Source: Candidatus Tumulicola sp. (lineage in GTDB: Bacteria > Vulcanimicrobiota > Vulcanimicrobiia > Vulcanimicrobiales > Vulcanimicrobiaceae). Taken from it: a stretch of DNA of 64,000 nt. Position numbers and translations under genes: made by a program. Each line of letters opens with the position of its first letter. Position 1 is the first letter of the stretch. A model generated the notes under the pieces. The model was not told the DNA's origin. It worked only from the letters and a program-made list of their open reading frames with translations, and did not search any database. The DNA lies in NCBI GenBank assembly GCA_036490475.1, contig DASXDT010000006.1:1240001-1304000 (forward strand), written 5' to 3'. Shown piece by piece: positions 63,322-64,000 of this stretch.

Positions 63322-63687
63322 ATGGTACGAGCGATATACGCGGGGGTCGTGGCCGGGGATCTGGAGCGAGAGCGCGCATGGTACGAAGCGGTGTTCGGCC
63401 GGCCGCCCGACGCCGCGCCGATGGATGGCGTATACGAATGGCATCTGGGTGACAATTTTTTGCAACTCGTCGCCCTTGCAAAGGTGCGCGAGATTCAGAA
63501 ATTGCCATCCTGGGGCGCGACCGGCGTATCGTCGCTAACGCTTACGGTCGACGACGCCGATGCGATGCTCCGCGCTGCGCTCGACGCAGGTGGGTCGCGC
63601 GTTTCGGGCTTTGGCAACGACGCCTTTCGGACGATAACGGTCGCCGATCCTGAGGGTAACCTGGTTACGTTTTTGCAGCGATTGTAA
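63322..63687 (+). CDS. VOC/glyoxalase-like protein
   Basis: A 121-residue single-domain VOC protein. N-terminal YAGVVAGDLERERAWYEAVFGRPP and C-terminal FRTITVADPEGNLVTFLQRL with paired beta-alpha-beta halves are typical. The metal-binding His/Glu set of glyoxalase I is incomplete, so it may bind a ligand rather than catalyse. Alone between the secreted protein and the small lipoprotein. Confidence 0.75.
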   Translation: MVRAIYAGVVAGDLERERAWYEAVFGRPPDAAPMDGVYEWHLGDNFLQLVALAKVREIQKLPSWGATGVSSLTLTVDDADAMLRAALDAGGSRVSGFGNDAFRTITVADPEGNLVTFLQRL

Positions 63688-63710
63688 ACGCGCTCGCAGA
63701 AGTCGGCCGC

Positions 63711-63893
63711 GTGCTGGATCTACGTCTTTTACGGATTCCCGTCTTGACCGGCGCGCTTGCGTGCGCGGTCGTGTCCTGCCAATCGGGAGGCATGCGTCTC
63801 GACGGCACAAGCTGGGCGGCGCACCATCGCGGTTCGATCGAAACGATCGCTTTTCACAACGGCATCGCGGATATCGCTTGGGACATGACCTGA
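63711..63893 (+). CDS. small lipoprotein, apparently ended by an in-frame TGA
   Basis: A 60-residue protein from the GTG at 63711 with a lipobox VVSC (Cys23). After the signal it reads GTSWAAHHRGSIETIAFHNGIADIAWDMT and stops at TGA (63891-63893). The same frame continues after the stop with ATG and a beta-strand pattern that would extend the domain, so this may be a truncated, recoded or mis-sequenced gene. Confidence 0.4.
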   Translation: MLDLRLLRIPVLTGALACAVVSCQSGGMRLDGTSWAAHHRGSIETIAFHNGIADIAWDMT

Positions 63894-64000
63894 ATGTCGG
63901 TGCCGTATCGTTCACACGGCCCAAACGCGATCGAAGTGAACGACGAAGGCGTCCATTGGGTTTTAACGATGAATCCGAACGGCCAGTTGGATGCGGTGGA
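63894..64000 (+). CDS. in-frame continuation after the TGA, open at window end
   Basis: ATG directly after the TGA in the same frame, encoding MSVPYRSHGPNAIEVNDEGVH and a WVLTMNPNG segment, open to the right edge. It fits the second half of a small lipocalin-like or beta-sandwich domain begun by the previous frame. Confidence 0.3.
   Translation, partial: MSVPYRSHGPNAIEVNDEGVHWVLTMNPNGQLDAV

Noticed and set aside
1-64000. CRISPR arrays, tRNA, rRNA, insertion sequences, prophage, att sites
   Set aside because: No spacer-repeat pattern, tRNA cloverleaf, transposase or integrase was seen by eye on either strand.

Overview
The window is high-GC bacterial DNA packed with protein genes, with no rRNA, tRNA, insertion sequence, prophage or CRISPR array that I could find. 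Several traits recall the uncultured soil phylum Candidatus Eremiobacterota (WPS-2) or a similar aerobic Gram-negative lineage: many lipoproteins with beta-propeller or NHL-like repeats, TonB-dependent and RND transport, secreted S10/S53/M28 peptidases of families often active at acid pH, frequent GTG/TTG starts, and ATGA/GTGA gene overlaps. The phylum assignment is inference from gene content. Outer-membrane proteins (TonB receptor, Wza-like exporter, RND adaptor) show a double membrane, and oxygen-dependent HemF points to aerobic life.

Layout. 1-6.9 kb: membrane glycosyltransferases, a PQQ-type propeller lipoprotein, a cyanophycinase-like lipoprotein and an EEP-family phosphatase/nuclease. 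7.1-9.4 kb: a partner-switching module (CHASE3-SpoIIE phosphatase, STAS antagonist, HATPase). 9.4-18.5 kb: a PNGase A-like secreted protein, a DUF4142 protein, a TonB-dependent receptor, a helical-repeat regulator and an NHL-like lipoprotein. 18.6-24.5 kb: a run of exported hydrolases (two S10 carboxypeptidases, an M28 peptidase, a glycoside-hydrolase-like protein). 24.4-29.3 kb: an RND efflux pair. 29.4-33.2 kb: small proteins, an S53 sedolisin and another NHL-like lipoprotein. 33.3-37.6 kb: a tightly coupled hemE-hemF-hemH-hemG operon.

39.6-57.9 kb, nearly all on the minus strand, is an exopolysaccharide locus. It runs from a NarL-type regulator through a priming sugar transferase, four glycosyltransferases, a UDP-ManNAc-type dehydrogenase, a GIPC-transferase-like protein, an O-antigen ligase/polymerase, a secreted hydrolase-like protein, a GNAT/FemAB-like protein, an ABC-2 exporter, a Wza-like protein and a Wzz/BY-kinase fusion. 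No Wzx flippase was seen. 58.2-64 kb holds small exported proteins and a TauE/SafE-DsrE-FAD oxidoreductase operon, a second secreted TIM-barrel-like protein and a VOC protein.

The most unusual element is at 37.6-39.5 kb. A 64-residue peptide gene with a hydrophobic start and three copies of P-x-D-T-P-G-G-P-I-P-(I/L) lies just upstream of a LuxR-type regulator with a long helical-repeat (TPR-like) N-terminal region. The copies use different synonymous codons, so the peptide rather than the DNA appears conserved. The arrangement resembles a multi-copy signal-peptide precursor with its cytoplasmic receptor-regulator, next to the polysaccharide locus it might control. That role is a hypothesis.
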